DNA of 64,000 nucleotides from Micrasema longulum (taxonomy: Eukaryota > Arthropoda > Insecta > Trichoptera > Brachycentridae), in contig JAGVSM010001676.1 in NCBI GenBank assembly GCA_022494885.1, positions 1 to 64,000 on the forward strand, given 5' to 3'. Made by a program: the position numbers and the translations under genes. Under the pieces are notes generated by a model, which did not search any database, was not told where the DNA came from, and saw only the letters and a program-made list of their open reading frames with translations. This document shows positions 11,913-23,929 of the stretch, piece after piece. How positions within the stretch are numbered: position 1 is the first letter of the stretch; each line of letters starts with the position of its first letter.

Positions 11913-12897
11913 TGAAAAAGACGCAGGTTACATGGTAGAAAATTCACCCCTCCATGCCAATTACATGGCCCTACTTTTATCTTAGGGACTACTTGTAGAT
12001 TTTTTCACCTCTGAGATCTTTATGGTCATCTTAATCCTTAAATGTTAAGGAAGGTTCATTCTATAAATTAATTATAAACATAAATACGTAGTGTTTAAAA
12101 TTGTCTGAACATTTTGATAACCATCTCTGTTTATTAAGTCTTCTTTGTTTATTCTCACTCAAATATTTTTAAAATGCATTATGTAACTTAGTAGACATTA
12201 TAATAATAAATATGTACATCTCCCTTCTCCTCCTTATCCTCTCTTCAAGTAGTCTTGTCCTAATCCCGCCCAATTCACAATAACTTACTGTTCTTAAAAA
12301 CATATTTAAAAATTCTTTGATTATTGAAAAATATTTACGAGTACATGAAAATAACATTTTTAAATGTGAAAACTTATTTATTTAATATGTAATATATTTT
12401 CTTTACTAACTTTGTATACTTTGTGGAAATCTGTTATTAGTTCTGAGTTTATACACTATATCTGTTTGTTTACTATAAATATGTATGTTGAACTGTTGAT
12501 TTCCCAAATAAAACAAAATAAAATAAATAAATGAAATATTGTCAAGTGTCCTTGGCACGAATTTTTTACACATTATTTGTATTAAAAATTACAGTTTATA
12601 ATGGAAAAAATATGAATAAATGAATAAAAAAATATTTTTATCGGTATTCGTAGTATGCGATATTTCTGTATTGTGTATTTTGTACAATTATTATTTAAAT
12701 AAGTTACTTACAAACTGTATAGCAAAATTACTAAAACTTATATTATGACGCAATGTTCAGTCAATAAATTATCAAATCACCCTTTTAATTTGACCATTTA
12801 TTGCCCAACTCATTATTATAAATTACAAATATTTTATATTTACTGCCATTACCGGCGCAATTAATGTTTTATGGGCACCTTTACAGCGTAGTAAAAT
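11913..12897. other. AT-rich non-coding DNA with a retroelement-like tail
   Basis: Only the ACAAAATAAAATAAATAAAT tail near 12510 suggests an old non-LTR 3' end. Nothing else is recognised. Confidence 0.4.
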
Positions 12898-15800
12898 ATA
12901 TCGTCGTTGCGCCTGCAAAATCCGTAAAACGTTTTTTTTGCAAATTTCGGTTTTTTCCGCCCTGCCATGTAACAAGAAGAGACGGATCGGCCTATGAAAC
13001 CCTTTTTTTGATTTTAAAGCTAGTTTAGAAAAATGCAAAATAAGCTATGTGTTTTCACTTGAAAAATGGCTTTCAAAATACACTATGAAGACTCCGTTCA
13101 CATATCGCATTTTTAACTAAAGGGGAAAACTTAATATTGCGCCCGTTAATGGCACATTACGGAGTTTGCACCTATTCTTCCCTCAGAACGCTCTTTTTGC
13201 CAGTCTTGTTGTGACTTGTGACTCGCAGCACATACAATAAAACATATTTAAGCTATTAAGAATAGTGTAATTAATTAGTTTTTACTTTAACAGCCCGGTA
13301 AGTAATATAACAGTTTTTTTTTTCGTTCAACTATCTCATATTAAAGACATTACAATAACCTTTTAGAACTTTTAAAAATGTATTTTATAATGTTTACCTA
13401 AGAATAATTGTGTTTTTATAGTATGATGTGCATTTATACATGAATAAATAACTTTTGCAGATATATTATGTGGTAATAATAACTTTAACTTTTGGCTTAA
13501 ACCATGGATAGGTGCATATAAAATTGCGGATTTTATTTTTTGTCATATAATTAGAAAATAATAATTGGCTGTTAGGTACAATATTTACCTTAAAAAACTG
13601 TGGAAGTTACGTTTATTGTTTGTAAATTTTGTTAAGCTATCGAATACAACTTTTCGTCTAGCTCAAACATTTTTTAAACATCAACTGAAATATTATGTAC
13701 ATACCAATAATTAAATGATTTTTAATAGTTTTCTTAATTATTTTACATTTTCCTTGATTTTGTTTTAAATTATGTGCTTGATCATAAACTTATAAGCATT
13801 TTAATACTTTTTTGTATTTGGGGCATTTATAATTGACAATTATGTATCCATTAGTTTGAAGCTTATAAATTAACTAATAGTTTGTTGTTTTGGTTACAAT
13901 AGGTAACATACCTGTCTGCACCTAAATTTAGATCCTCTAGAGCTCAGCGATTAGTGAACACGGTTCTGAACGATCATCATCATGCTGAACTCCAAGAAAA
14001 TCAAGCAAACAGCATTAGTCACAACACAACAATCACTTATTGATATACCAATCCCCCTTAGCATTAATACTACCAATTTTACTGATTTCCATGATGTCGA
14101 AAATATGAATCCGAACGTGTCACATAATTAACACAATAATTAAATAGTTTTGGAGAAAAACTCGGAGAATTCATCTCCGATTGTACTCTCGTCTATGAAT
14201 AATGATGTCGATGGTACAAAACTTATTCTCAACCCTGAAAAGGGACTGTTTAAAAGCTTCAAATTCAGATAAGAAAAGTAGTGCAGATAAACTGGGAACA
14301 TGAAATTATAGGTTTATATTGAACCACGAAACGGAACAGTTTGAATGCGCTGATTCTAACTGCAACTCCGACGATGATCTGTTAACTAAATGAACCAAAC
14401 ACAGAGGATAAGCGAAAAGTGAATAAAATATTAAGAGTCCTGGGAAAAAAAATTAAACGGTATTAAAACAGTTAGTGGGCATACAATTTTCGTCAAAAGA
14501 GCGCAAAGAAAAATAAGAGAAACATCGTGCAATTATCATGGTTTGAATATAATATCTAATAGATATTTTCTATGCGGGTTAGTTACTGAGCAAACTCGCC
14601 TAAATGTGTTCAAATATTTCTGGAGCTTGTCAACCTTGAGAAGCTAAAAAAACCCATATTTTTGGGCTCGTAAATATCAGAAAAATAATCAAGAGGCGAC
14701 AACAATCAAATGATATCAGTGCTTTGAAACGCCAAATTGGAGTCGGCTGCTTCTTACCCACGTTCAATGGTAAAAAAGTAAGAGTATGCGGAGATTTTTT
14801 TAACACTACTCTGGACATCACGAAAGATACATTTACCCAATGAATATCATCTAAACAGATATATAACGGTCATTAGACTCAAACAGCTATAATACGAAAT
14901 AGTCCCAGCACTTTTTAATCCGAGTCTGTGAAACAGTGGTTAGATCCACAGACTAAAGATATAATACTGAAAGTTAGATCTTTCAATTGCCTAAAGTTTT
15001 GAGCCATTATTGCCACTCAACTAGTTCGAGAACATACATGGAGGATAAATTTAAATCGTAATCAGAAATGCATACAGTTTATACGTTCTGGTGTGCAGAG
15101 AAAGGCAAAACTCCCCTCCAAATCTTTTCGTGGTTTAAATATCAATATTTAAACCACGCAAAGATCAATGCGACATATTATGTGTATCCTACAAGAAAGA
15201 AGAATTAAGAAACGAAGGATATCAACTTCACTCAAGTAAGATAAATGAGGCAAGAGATGCAAAGAAGCTGGCTATTGCATCTTGCACTGACCATCATTTA
15301 GTTGCAACAATGGATCTTTAGAGCACACAGCTTTGTCCAAAACGTTTAGTTTCTGCTCAATATTATTACCTTACATAATTTTACAATCTATGAAAATAAT
15401 ACGAAATATGTTTTTCCGTACGTTTGGCGTGAAGGTAATAGAGGTGTTACAGCGAATGAGTTTATTTATTGCATCATAAACTTTATAGAAGGAGAAATTC
15501 ATAAGGGATTTACAACAATCACTTATCGGACGGCTGCGCTCACCAAAACAAAAATAAAGTCCTCTGCAGTTCTCTGGCAGACGCAGTGCGTTGGTGCAAC
15601 TTATTTTAGAAAAGGGGCACACGATGATTGAGGTAGATAGCGTCCATTCGACCTTAGAAAAACAGTGTACTCCTCTTCATATTACGTTGACCGCATAAAA
15701 GCTAGACCATCCAAACCGTACATTATTAAGCATAAAGATTATAACTTTTCATGGCTTACGACACACTCTCCACTAATTATAGCACAATTCGACCAGGCAA

Positions 15801-16835
15801 AAAAGTTGGAGATCCTACTGTAACACAGATTAGAGGGTTGCTATACAACTACGAGGAAATTATTGATAACTGAACACTACTGCCCCAAAGAAGGAGGCAA
15901 GATTTATATGCAATATCGCTACCATCGTACACAGGGCCGAAAAAAATTGACAAGTCTATGTTTGAACAATTACAATCTTTAAAATTATATAGGTATGCAT
16001 CGAGACTATCTATCACTTCTTTAAAGATAATCTAAAATACTGATTTTTAAATTATGGGTACTATCTTTGTATTTCAAAGATCTCAACAGTTTTAAGAAAA
16101 ATTATGATTTTACTAGTAGGAAGTCGTAATTATTGTTTATTAAAATACTGCATTGAGAGGTTCATTTATTTTATCAAAATGTTAACATCATTATTACGGT
16201 ATTAATTATTACGAATGTATAAGAATAATGTTTGATTTGTAGTTTCTATTTTGTTTTTTACTTTCAACATGTTTATAATTTTTTTTTTTTGGGTAATTAG
16301 TTACTTGAACATCATGTATAAAACATTTTGTTTGATTATTTATCTATCTATCTTATTCTGCAAATGTTTATTTCTCTTTTACTCTATAACAATTTAGTTA
16401 GGTATATCAACTTTTGGCTGGTGAAGATAAAGGTTTGTTCAAAACAGACTATTGGCTTGGTTAAATATGTCTTACGCATAAGTTCAAAATATAATTTAAC
16501 AATAAAAAACCAATCATTACCCATTTGTAAAACCCGCTATGTCGAAAATACGCGTTCATTAAAATCCGCTATGTGCTGCCTCTACTACAAAACGGATTTT
16601 AAGACTCAAATTAAACCAGCTATGTGCCTATCAGACACAAAAATATTCACTAAGGCTTCAATATTAAAATATCATTTTTTAAAACATCATTATTCTAAAT
16701 CCGACGTAAGGCTCTAATTTTTTGTTTATTTGCTTTTTAAGAAATGCGAGACACCGTTGAGTAAATCAGTTTTTTCCTTCTCCTGAAAAGTTGTGTTTTT
16801 TTACATAGCGGATTTTGCAGGCGCAGCGACGATAT
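12898..16835 (+). mobile_element. 3.9 kb DNA-transposon-like element with a decayed multi-copy insect gene
   Basis: The ends are inverted copies: 12898-12924 and the reverse complement of 16809-16835 agree at 26 of 27 positions (core CGCCTGCAAAATCCG). Subterminal copies of (C)CGCTATGT occur near 13043, 16533, 16566, 16616 and, inverted, 16803. Between them the + strand carries a frameshifted coding region described in the next entry. A strong donor-like CCCGGTAAGTAAT at 13294 and an acceptor-like AATTTAG near 13930 suggest the gene had an intron. I could not fix the exact outer ends or a target duplication. That the element moves as a DNA transposon is inference from its architecture. Confidence 0.65.
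13965..16000 (+). pseudogene. Decayed member of a widespread insect multi-copy protein family (DUF7869-like, unknown function)
   Basis: Broken by many stops and frameshifts, but family landmarks appear in order on one strand: GKKVRVCGDFFNTTLDIT near 14770, SSRTYMEDKFKS near 15020, KPRKDQCDILCVSYKKEELR near 15155 (a Cys motif), a segment ending STQLCPKRLVSAQYYY near 15325, SDGCAHQNKNKVLCSSLADA near 15522, EKGHTMIEVDSVHSTLEK near 15610, RPSKPYIIKHKDYNFSW near 15700 and IRPGKKVGDPTVTQIRGLLY near 15790. I recall these blocks from numerous uncharacterised arthropod proteins; the DUF7869 label is from memory. The repeated Asp residues (DGCAHQN, EVDSVHS) could be an RNase-H-fold active site, which would fit a transposase. 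That function is inference. Confidence 0.7.
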
Positions 16836-17099
16836 GTTTCAATTCTGCCATAACTTATTATTTTTAACATAATGATTAGTAATGGAAGTTATCGCTATGT
16901 TTATTTCATTTCATTAGCAGGCGAAGCACATTTATTTATTTTCTTTATAAATATATTGCATGCAAGGAATTTAAGTATATTATAACATTAATGCATTTTA
17001 CGTAAATAATCATGTAAACGGCAGGCACCAGTCGGTTATCGCCGATTTAAGTGCCAGACGTTATCCAGCTACGCAAAAATCCGGATAAATAGATTAACC
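16836..17099. other. Intergenic or intronic DNA, nothing recognised
   Basis: AT-rich spacer between the 3.9 kb element and the RT fragment. Confidence 0.4.
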
Positions 17100-17548
17100 A
17101 ATAAATTACTAGAAAATAGGAAACTGGATGACTGAAAATAGACAGTATAAAAACTTCCATACATAAGTGTTGGGACTAAAACTCCGTCCTGCACTTTCAA
17201 CATATTTTTCTACTCTTCCATCTCTTGAAAAAGTGCTTCTCAGATACACAAATTCTTTTACTTGTTCAAGACATTCGTTGTTTACATTTATTATGCAGTC
17301 AGTAACGTCACTTCCCCTTTCAAATACCATCACTTTTGACTCACTTTCGTTCATCGCCAATTCGCTCTCCAGGCATACATCATACATTTTCGAGACTATT
17401 TGTTGCAAATCATCCTTGCTGCTTGCTAATAGAACTGCATCATCAGCATACAAGCAGCTTTCTGAAAAACTATCCATTTTTGCTCCAATACCCATACATT
17501 CTATCTCTCTCATACAGTTGTCCATGTATAGATTAAACAACCAACCAC
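17100..17548 (-). pseudogene. Non-LTR reverse transcriptase fragment beside the exon acceptor
   Basis: The - strand open frame has CMREIECMGIGAK, SCLYADDAVLLASSKDDLQQ (YADD catalytic motif), NESESKVMVFERGSDVTD and CLEQVKEFVYLRSTFSRDG. The sequence fits an RTE- or R-type insect element. Its boundary is about 33 bases upstream of the PDZ gene exon at 17581. Confidence 0.8.
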
Positions 17549-17580
17549 AATTAATCTTAACAATAATGATTTTTTTTCAG

Positions 17581-17774
17581 ACAAACACCTCGTGTTGGCG
17601 AACGATCCGGAGAATGTGAAAGATGAGTTCGCGTTCGACAATCCCGGGTTCAAGATAGGCGAGGGCGCGTGGCTGCGGTCTCAGGCGCCCCCGAATCTCA
17701 CGGGGAACAAGACAAACGCGGGGGCTGCCTTGCCCCCAGCGAGACCCGCCTTCAAAGATGACACTTTTGTTGAG
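17581..17774 (+). CDS. PDZ-domain (AHNAK-like) gene, first exon visible in the window
   Basis: Internal coding exon of the large + strand gene. The acceptor is a run of T followed by CAG at 17578-17580, and the donor is GTGAGA from 17775. Two bases complete a codon begun in an upstream exon that I cannot locate, so the true start lies at lower coordinates or outside the window. The 64 full codons encode a stretch with EFAFDNPGFKIGEGAWLRSQ and a proline/alanine-rich tail ending FKDDTFVE. The exon is clearly GC-richer than the flanking intron and ends in phase 0, which matches the next exon. I recognise no catalytic domain here; the segment is probably a linker N-terminal to the PDZ domain. A reverse transcriptase fragment ends only about 40 bases upstream of the acceptor. 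The exon call is firm on splice sites, base composition and frame; the function of this segment is unknown. Confidence 0.75.
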
Positions 17775-18027
17775 GTGAGATAAATCGAACAATGATTACG
17801 TCATCAAACAAATTGATAATCAATAATAATGGTCGACAATCTATGATATTTATAATCTAAAATTGATTGATTGCGTCTGTCGTCATACTCACGCACAGGA
17901 ATTTGAGCCTTTTTATTATTGTGGTATCGCTAAATGAGGGTCATTTTCGTCTGTTTAATATTCGATCAGAATAATAATTATCTATTTTTGATGTTTGAAG
18001 CACTTACTTTGTGGAAAATTATTATTC

Positions 18028-18491
18028 AATATATTAAAATAAAATAAAATCACTTTGTTTTTATGTACCACTTATATTTTTTATAATTTGACAACCAACT
18101 AGTTTCGGCAATACTATGCCTTCTTCGGGATTAATTACAAACTAACATAACATACATAATTTTTTCACAGTGAAGGTAGAGTGGGCGTGGCTACGGGGGT
18201 AGAGAAGAGAGAGGGTTTGAGTGTGGATTTAGGGAGAGGGAACATATTGAAAATGGGACTAATACTAAGATTTATTTGATTATTAATAATATTTAAATTT
18301 TTATTTACAGCCTTTCTAATCTCCCGTATTTCAAAATAATCAAGTGCATATCCTTTTTTGTTTGTATGTAGAATTTCGATGCCATCTTCAAAGAAGAAGG
18401 CATAGTATTGCCGAAACTAGTTGGTTGTCAAATTATAAAAAATATAATTGGTACATAAAAACAAAGTGATTTTATTTTATTTTAACATATT
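18028..18491. mobile_element. 464-bp inverted-repeat element
   Basis: The arm 18028-18135 is repeated inverted at about 18385-18491 at high identity. Each arm contains GGCATAGTATTGCCGAAACT. The spacer between the arms is different, with a GGGCGTGGCTACGGGGGTAG patch. Non-coding MITE-like structure in the 16 kb intron of the PDZ gene. Confidence 0.75.
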
Positions 18492-18639
18492 AAATGATAA
18501 TTATCTCTCTGTATTTGTATTGATATTAACCGCAATTTATTTTCTTAAATAAACCCAGAGAATATATTTTTTAAACTAATATTATCACGATATAATAACT
18601 TATATTTACATATAAATTATTGATTTTAAAATACTTGGT

Positions 18640-18720
18640 ACATTTCCACTTGGTCAAATGACCAATTAGCGCTTTCACCCTCTAATGGGCATCTTCAGAC
18701 TGGTGAATATTATACAGTGT
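18640..18720 (-). repeat. Repeat with a hammerhead-like motif
   Basis: Inverted it reads CAGTCTGAAGATGCCCATTA, then GAGGGTGAAAGCGCTAATTG and GTCATTTGACC. It shares the CTGAAGATG, stem, GAAA order with other repeats in the window. Confidence 0.4.
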
Positions 18721-19196
18721 AAGGATAATTTATATAAAACTAAATATTATCTTAAATGTAGGTACATTTAAACATTTAATTTTCATAAGAAGAATTTTCA
18801 TACAAATATACACACTTTCGTACATAAATATCTATATTAGTTTATACCGTCTCAGCATATACCGACGAAGATAGCCGTTCATAATCACGGCTCTGGGTAC
18901 ATATTCTGATGGGAAGTCAAAATTTATCTTCAATTTTATCTACAAAGTAAAATTAAGTTTTCTGTATAAAAAATAGGATATGTTTACATTTTTTTTCTCA
19001 ACATGTTCAATTAAAGGTTACCGACGAAGATAATTTAAATGTTCATTCGAATATACTCATTTCGTACATAAATATCGGTCTTTCTTTATAGACAGTCGGA
19101 GATAACTCTGTTAACTTCCCACTGTAATAGGGGCCCTGGACTATTTTGTATTCATTATTTATTGTGTATGCAGATAATTGGTAGAATTCCATTTTT

Positions 19197-20264
19197 AATT
19201 TGGCAATGTATCCAAAATAAAGCAAGTTTATTGGATTGTAATTCTACTTTATTTTTTATAAAATATACAAAGGGTATATTGTGACGCGTTTCGTCTTGTT
19301 AGGACATTTTCAAACAAACTAACTTAAATATTTACAAAGTTTCCTTATATACTAAAAATAATTGCTATTTTATGTTTGTGGATTTCTATACAAGCCAAAA
19401 TAAGTAGAGTAATTAAAATTCAATTAGGGTATACTGAGTATATTAGAGGAATATTTTGGTTATATTGGGGAAAAACCTTCCATTATTTAGAAACATTTGT
19501 AAGGGTATGACTTTAAAATTAATGTAATAATTATAAAAATATTGATTTCATTTATACAGGTTTATTTTGAAAATTATTGTTGAAATTCTACATTGGTGTT
19601 TTACACAGGTTTCATTCATGTTTAATGTCAACTAAGGTAAAATACATTAAGATTTTATAATATTATTTTATTTTAATTTAATTTATTGGGAACATTACAA
19701 GTTTTTATATATTTAGTAGGTATATAGTAAAATAAAAAAATACTATACTCGTACATAATATGGAATAACAAATTTACAATTACAAGATTACAATTATAAA
19801 TAATTTAGTTTTTATTTTTGAAAATATTAAGTAAAGGTGAATTAACTAGGTTTAACTGTTCATTTATAAGTATATTAGCAGGGTAGGGTTATTGTAATTT
19901 TTTATTATTTCTAGCTGTTCTAACAGATTGAGTCTATAGCCTTTATTTTCTATGTGTACTGGTTCAGGTTTGTTTTTGTTTGTTATTTATTAGGTGTTTT
20001 GCAAATTGGGATTTTTCAGACTCAGTATACCCTAATTGAATTTTAATTACTCTACTTATTTTGGCTTGTATAGAAATCCACAAACATAAAATAGCAATTT
20101 TTTTTAGTATATAAGGAAACTTTGTAAATATTTAAGTTAGTTTGTTTGAAAATGTCCTAACAAGACGAAACGCGTCACAATATACCCTTTGTATATTTTA
20201 TAAAAAATAATGTAGAATTACAATCCAATAAACTTGTTTTATTTTGGATACATTACCAAATTAT
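19197..20264. mobile_element. 1.07-kb foldback element with about 240-bp inverted arms
   Basis: The left arm (about 19197-19440) and right arm (about 20020-20264) are nearly identical when inverted. Each contains GACGAAACGCGTCACAATAT in one orientation. The 580-bp centre is AT-rich and non-coding. TATTTTGTATTC occurs just outside the right end and about 50 bases left of the left end, which may be a trace of a target duplication. Confidence 0.8.
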
Positions 20265-20562
20265 TTTGTATTCGTTTAAATCGCTGTAGACTTAAACCGA
20301 AAAAGTACAGATCTTGTATCGAATGTATGTAGGTTTTAAAGGGCTGCGTCGTTGAATGACATCTACGAAATTGCTCTCTGTAGTTATTATGTATGTACAT
20401 ATGAAATGCAGAAATTAGAGCCAAGATCCAATTGAAATGTTAATCAGGTATTGTCAAAGCACACCTGTGGTCACACCCCCCAGACTATAATTTGTTCAAT
20501 GCCAAACATAAAAATATAATCGTTGCAACGAACGATGACGAAATCGAAACCTCAGCAATGTT

Positions 20563-20665
20563 TTGAGTATGTCCAGATGTTTGCAGACTGGCTGGATTTC
20601 CTCCCTAGGGAGTTATTTAGATCCAAATTGGTTGCAACAGAGAGGGAAAACATTTTTGAGAGGGT
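20563..20665. repeat. Family R, right-end fragment
   Basis: Inverse of the 2550-2660 segment, with GTCCAGATGTTTGCAGACTG and CTCCCTAGGGAGTTATTTAG. It sits directly to the left of a TA-flanked MITE. Confidence 0.55.
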
Positions 20666-20675
20666 GCGATGTATA

Positions 20676-21023
20676 CAGGGTGTTCTTTAAACCCTGTCAC
20701 ATCCGAAACCACGATGATCAGTATGAGCAAGAAGACATATTGGCACATTAAAATATTTTTTAGAACGAATAAAATTTTAAAAAATAAAATATGTTGCTTA
20801 TATCTGCAGGGTGAAACGAGAAGGGGGAAGGGAAGAGTCTGATACTGCGCCGCGCTCCCCTCACTTTTCCCCTGCAGAAGCAAGCAACCATTTGGTTTTT
20901 TTAAATATTTTATTTTTTAAATTTTTCCTTTGTTCTAAATATTTTTTTTAATATGTTATTTTATCTTCTTGCCCATACCGATCATCGTGGTTTTGGATGT
21001 GACAGGGTTTAAAGAACACCCTG
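20676..21023. mobile_element. Tc1/mariner-like MITE, CAGGGTGTTC family, copy 1
   Basis: A 348-bp palindromic element with termini CAGGGTGTTCTTTAAACCCT and the near-exact inverse at 21023. It is flanked by TA on both sides, as expected for Tc1/mariner-type insertion. The arms run more than 100 bases and a GC-rich centre separates them. Non-coding. Confidence 0.82.
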
Positions 21024-21064
21024 TATAATCTGCTTTCCTTCCATACTTTTATTTGCTTATTATA

Positions 21065-21238
21065 CAGGGTGTTCTTCAAACACTGTTACATCCGAAACCA
21101 CGATGGTCAGTATGGGCAAGAAGACATATTAGCATATCAAAAAATATTTAGAAAGAAGAAATTTTTTTAAAAGAAAATATTAAAAAAAACAAATGGTTGC
21201 TTACTTCTGCAGGGGAGAAGCGAGGGGGGGGCGCCACG
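21065..21238. mobile_element. CAGGGTGTTC MITE, half copy
   Basis: The left arm of the same family starts 41 bases after the end of copy 1 and is cut off in the G-rich centre, where a reverse transcriptase fragment begins. Only the left TA is present. Confidence 0.7.
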
Positions 21239-21284
21239 CGGTTGACGGTATATCAGACTCATACATACATACTTTGTCACCACA

Positions 21285-21825
21285 TGCTAAGAATTTATTC
21301 AAATGATATAGAGAACAAGTGGGTTTTAAGTTTCTTCCGAACCATCACTTCACTTTCACAGTTTCGGACTTCTGCTGGGAGAGCATTCCATGCCGTAGGG
21401 GCTGCGACCGCAAATGCGCGTTCGCCAAATTTAGTGCGCTGTTTGTGTAGATGTATTGTAACTTTTCCTTTCGACGTTGATGTAGCTGATCTAAGCGTAA
21501 GACGTCTGTTAGCTAGTTCGTCTGGAATGCAGAGTTCCCTTAGATATTCTGGAGCAGAATTGTGCAGTGACTTATACATAAGCCAACAGAGTTTGTATTC
21601 CACCCTCTGCGGAAAACGTAGCCAGTGCAATTCCCGAAGTAGTGGAGTGATATGACTGAACTTAGAGATTCCAAAAATAAGTCTCGCTGTGGCATTCAAT
21701 ACAGACTGTAGGCGAGTCATTTTATTCATTGGTAGACCTGCGTAGATACCATTACAATAATTTACTCTAGACACTACAAACGCATTTATTAATTGACGGG
21801 CGGCATCAACTGGCAAATTTTATAT
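21285..21825 (-). pseudogene. CR1/L2-like RT C-terminal fragment, copy 1
   Basis: The open frame reads LINAFVVSRVNYCNGIYAGL, NKMTRLQSVLNATARLIFGI, LRELHWLRFPQRVEYKLCWL, DELANRRLTLRSATS and AFAVAAPTAWNALPAEVRN. This is the typical C-terminus of CR1/L2-type elements. It begins near 21830 and is joined at its 3' side to half of a MITE. Confidence 0.85.
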
Positions 21826-21829
21826 TTGG

Positions 21830-22499
21830 CATATATAAACTATTCATTTTTCATTTCTTTTATATTCCTCAAAGTCAAAATGCTACATAGCATTTTCTAA
21901 TGAAATAATCAATACCCAATCGCTGGTCGCGTCCCCAATAATTAACTCGAACAGTAGACTTTATCCATACGTCACTCATAACCTATTAAGGTGTCAATAG
22001 CTTACTTCTGACCTAGAAAATTACAACTTGTTTGTATTCTTTACTTCGCTTTACTGCAGCTTCTGAATGAGTTAAAGAAAGTTCGTCATCTCAAGTTTTA
22101 TACCAGTTTTATGATTACCTACCTACTTAGAAATTTATTTATTGATTAACACAAATTCTCACTAAAACAAAGGTGCCTGCAGCCATACTCGGCATATTTG
22201 TCGATAGTCGAACTGCGATAAATTTTGCGTATCGTTTTTCTTTGAAATATATTATTTAACTAGCGGACCCGACAGACGTTGTCCTGCCCGAACGTTGGCT
22301 TGCCTGCTATCAACTTGGAAAAATACTTTTCATCTAGGTACTTGTTTGTGATAAATTCCAAAACTAAAAATTGTTGATATTAAAAAAATATTGAATTTGA
22401 GTAGGTACTTGTTTATGGTTGAATTCCAAAACATAATATAAATATTTTTTCAAATATGGCATTCTTTTTGCAAACGTCAAACTCCGGTCGTCGCACCAA
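21830..22499. other. Non-coding intron DNA, nothing recognised
   Basis: Contains CTAGCGGACCCGACAGACGT near 22260, which resembles a motif found in many insect repeats, but no element boundaries are visible. Confidence 0.35.
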
Positions 22500-22695
22500 C
22501 AAAGTGGTGTTCATAAGCCACTTAAACCAGCCAATGACAGGTCATAAGCCCTGTAAATGCCTTGACTTCCATATTCCCTTATGTAAGGTATTCTCTATTC
22601 CTGTTGTAATTTGTTAATCTTAATGACCCCCGAGGGGGTGAAATCCAGTCTTTTGTCTATGAATATTTGGACAAACTCAAATATTGTAATGCTTA
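22500..22695. repeat. Family R, single arm
   Basis: Clean arm with CCACTTAAACCAGCCAATGA, ATGACCCCCGAGGGGGTGAA and ATATTTGGACAAACTCAAAT. It matches the inverse of 870-1045. Confidence 0.7.
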
Positions 22696-23029
22696 ACTAT
22701 TCATTTTGATTACTGAAAATGATGACTTTTGACAGATCGCGTGCTTATTCCTGCGTTATACCACATAATGTGCAGGTATACGTTTCTATCGTCGCTATCC
22801 CAGATTTAAACCGAGTTTAACTCTATGCGAGGTTTATAAGTAATACCTTTTGCTATACCATCATTATTCTACCACTATTCTCAAGCTTAACTTTATACCC
22901 GATGTATAAGTAAGGCCCTGAGTTTATAATATTTCAGGAGTAAATTTTGTTTCTTGGCTATCTTTATCTGAGTATAAAACTATAAAATAGAATAATTAAA
23001 AAAAATAAAATAATAATAATTAAATACAA

Positions 23030-23215
23030 ACTAATTCCACTTTCGGACAAAGGGATTTCGACTATCATTCAATTAAAATCTATAACCTACTTCCACTATC
23101 TATTAAAACAATTAGTAAGGAGAAAATGTTCAAAAAGGCTATAAATTAATGGATAGTGGAGCTAGGTAGAAGTAAAATGGATTGTCTCATTCGCCCAAAC
23201 CAATATTAAATCAAC
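23030..23215 (+). pseudogene. RT C-terminal scrap
   Basis: GQRDFDYHSIKIYNLLPLSI followed by KTISKEKMFKKAIN matches the family at 24795-24985. Confidence 0.6.
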
Positions 23216-23344
23216 TGATCCACAAGTGTATAGCTTATGTTATGTTTTTTTTCTTTCATTGTGCGTTTTGAAATATAACTAATATAGATGTACATAAATT
23301 AATTATAAACATAAATACGTAGTGTTTGAAACTGTCTGAACATT

Positions 23345-23865
23345 TTGTTAATTTATTTATTTTATTTATTTATACTTTTACATTGTATGTATTCTTTTTT
23401 TATACAGAATAATGTTCCCTGACTGGGGTGGGGTGTCTCGTGCCGAGGGAAACATTTTACAAAATGTGAAACATGCCTAAGATTAGTTATTTAACAAAGT
23501 TAACATAATAATAACAATAAAAAAACGTAATTAATCCAATTAACTTAATTATCATGAACATAATAAACAATAAAAAACTAAAATAATCATCAAAAACATA
23601 ACTAATTTTATTTTATTTTATTGGTCTATATGACCAATAGAACAATTTTCATAAACAGCACACACATTTTACCTATTTGGCTTGATCCACTCATCGATCC
23701 GTGCGCAACCCACCTCCACTATCCATTTCTTAACAGCAATTTTATATTGTGAGATCTTACTAATTGTCCTTATGGATAATGGAAGTAGATTGTACACTTT
23801 AACCGAGTAGTAGGTCAATCCTCATTGGCCGAAGGTTGTATTTATTTTTTGCAGCATCAGGGTGG
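23345..23865 (-). pseudogene. Non-LTR 3' end with RT C-terminus, antisense
   Basis: Read inverted from 23865: VYYSVKVYNLLPLSIRTIS, KKWIVEVGCARIDEWIKP, then the GTTTCCCTCGGCAC 3' region and a TAAATAAATAAA tail at 23345. It is the mirror of 24795-25245, about 1 kb away, in opposite orientation. Confidence 0.7.
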
Positions 23866-23929
23866 AGTATCTAGTAACTCTTGTATTTGTAACGGAAGGT
23901 AGAGAATAATGTTTATAGAAGAATCTCTT

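Noticed and set aside
21197..21655. A 152-codon + strand protein
   Set aside because: It is the opposite strand of a recognisable CR1-like reverse transcriptase fragment; the mirrored frame at 25662-26006 arises the same way.
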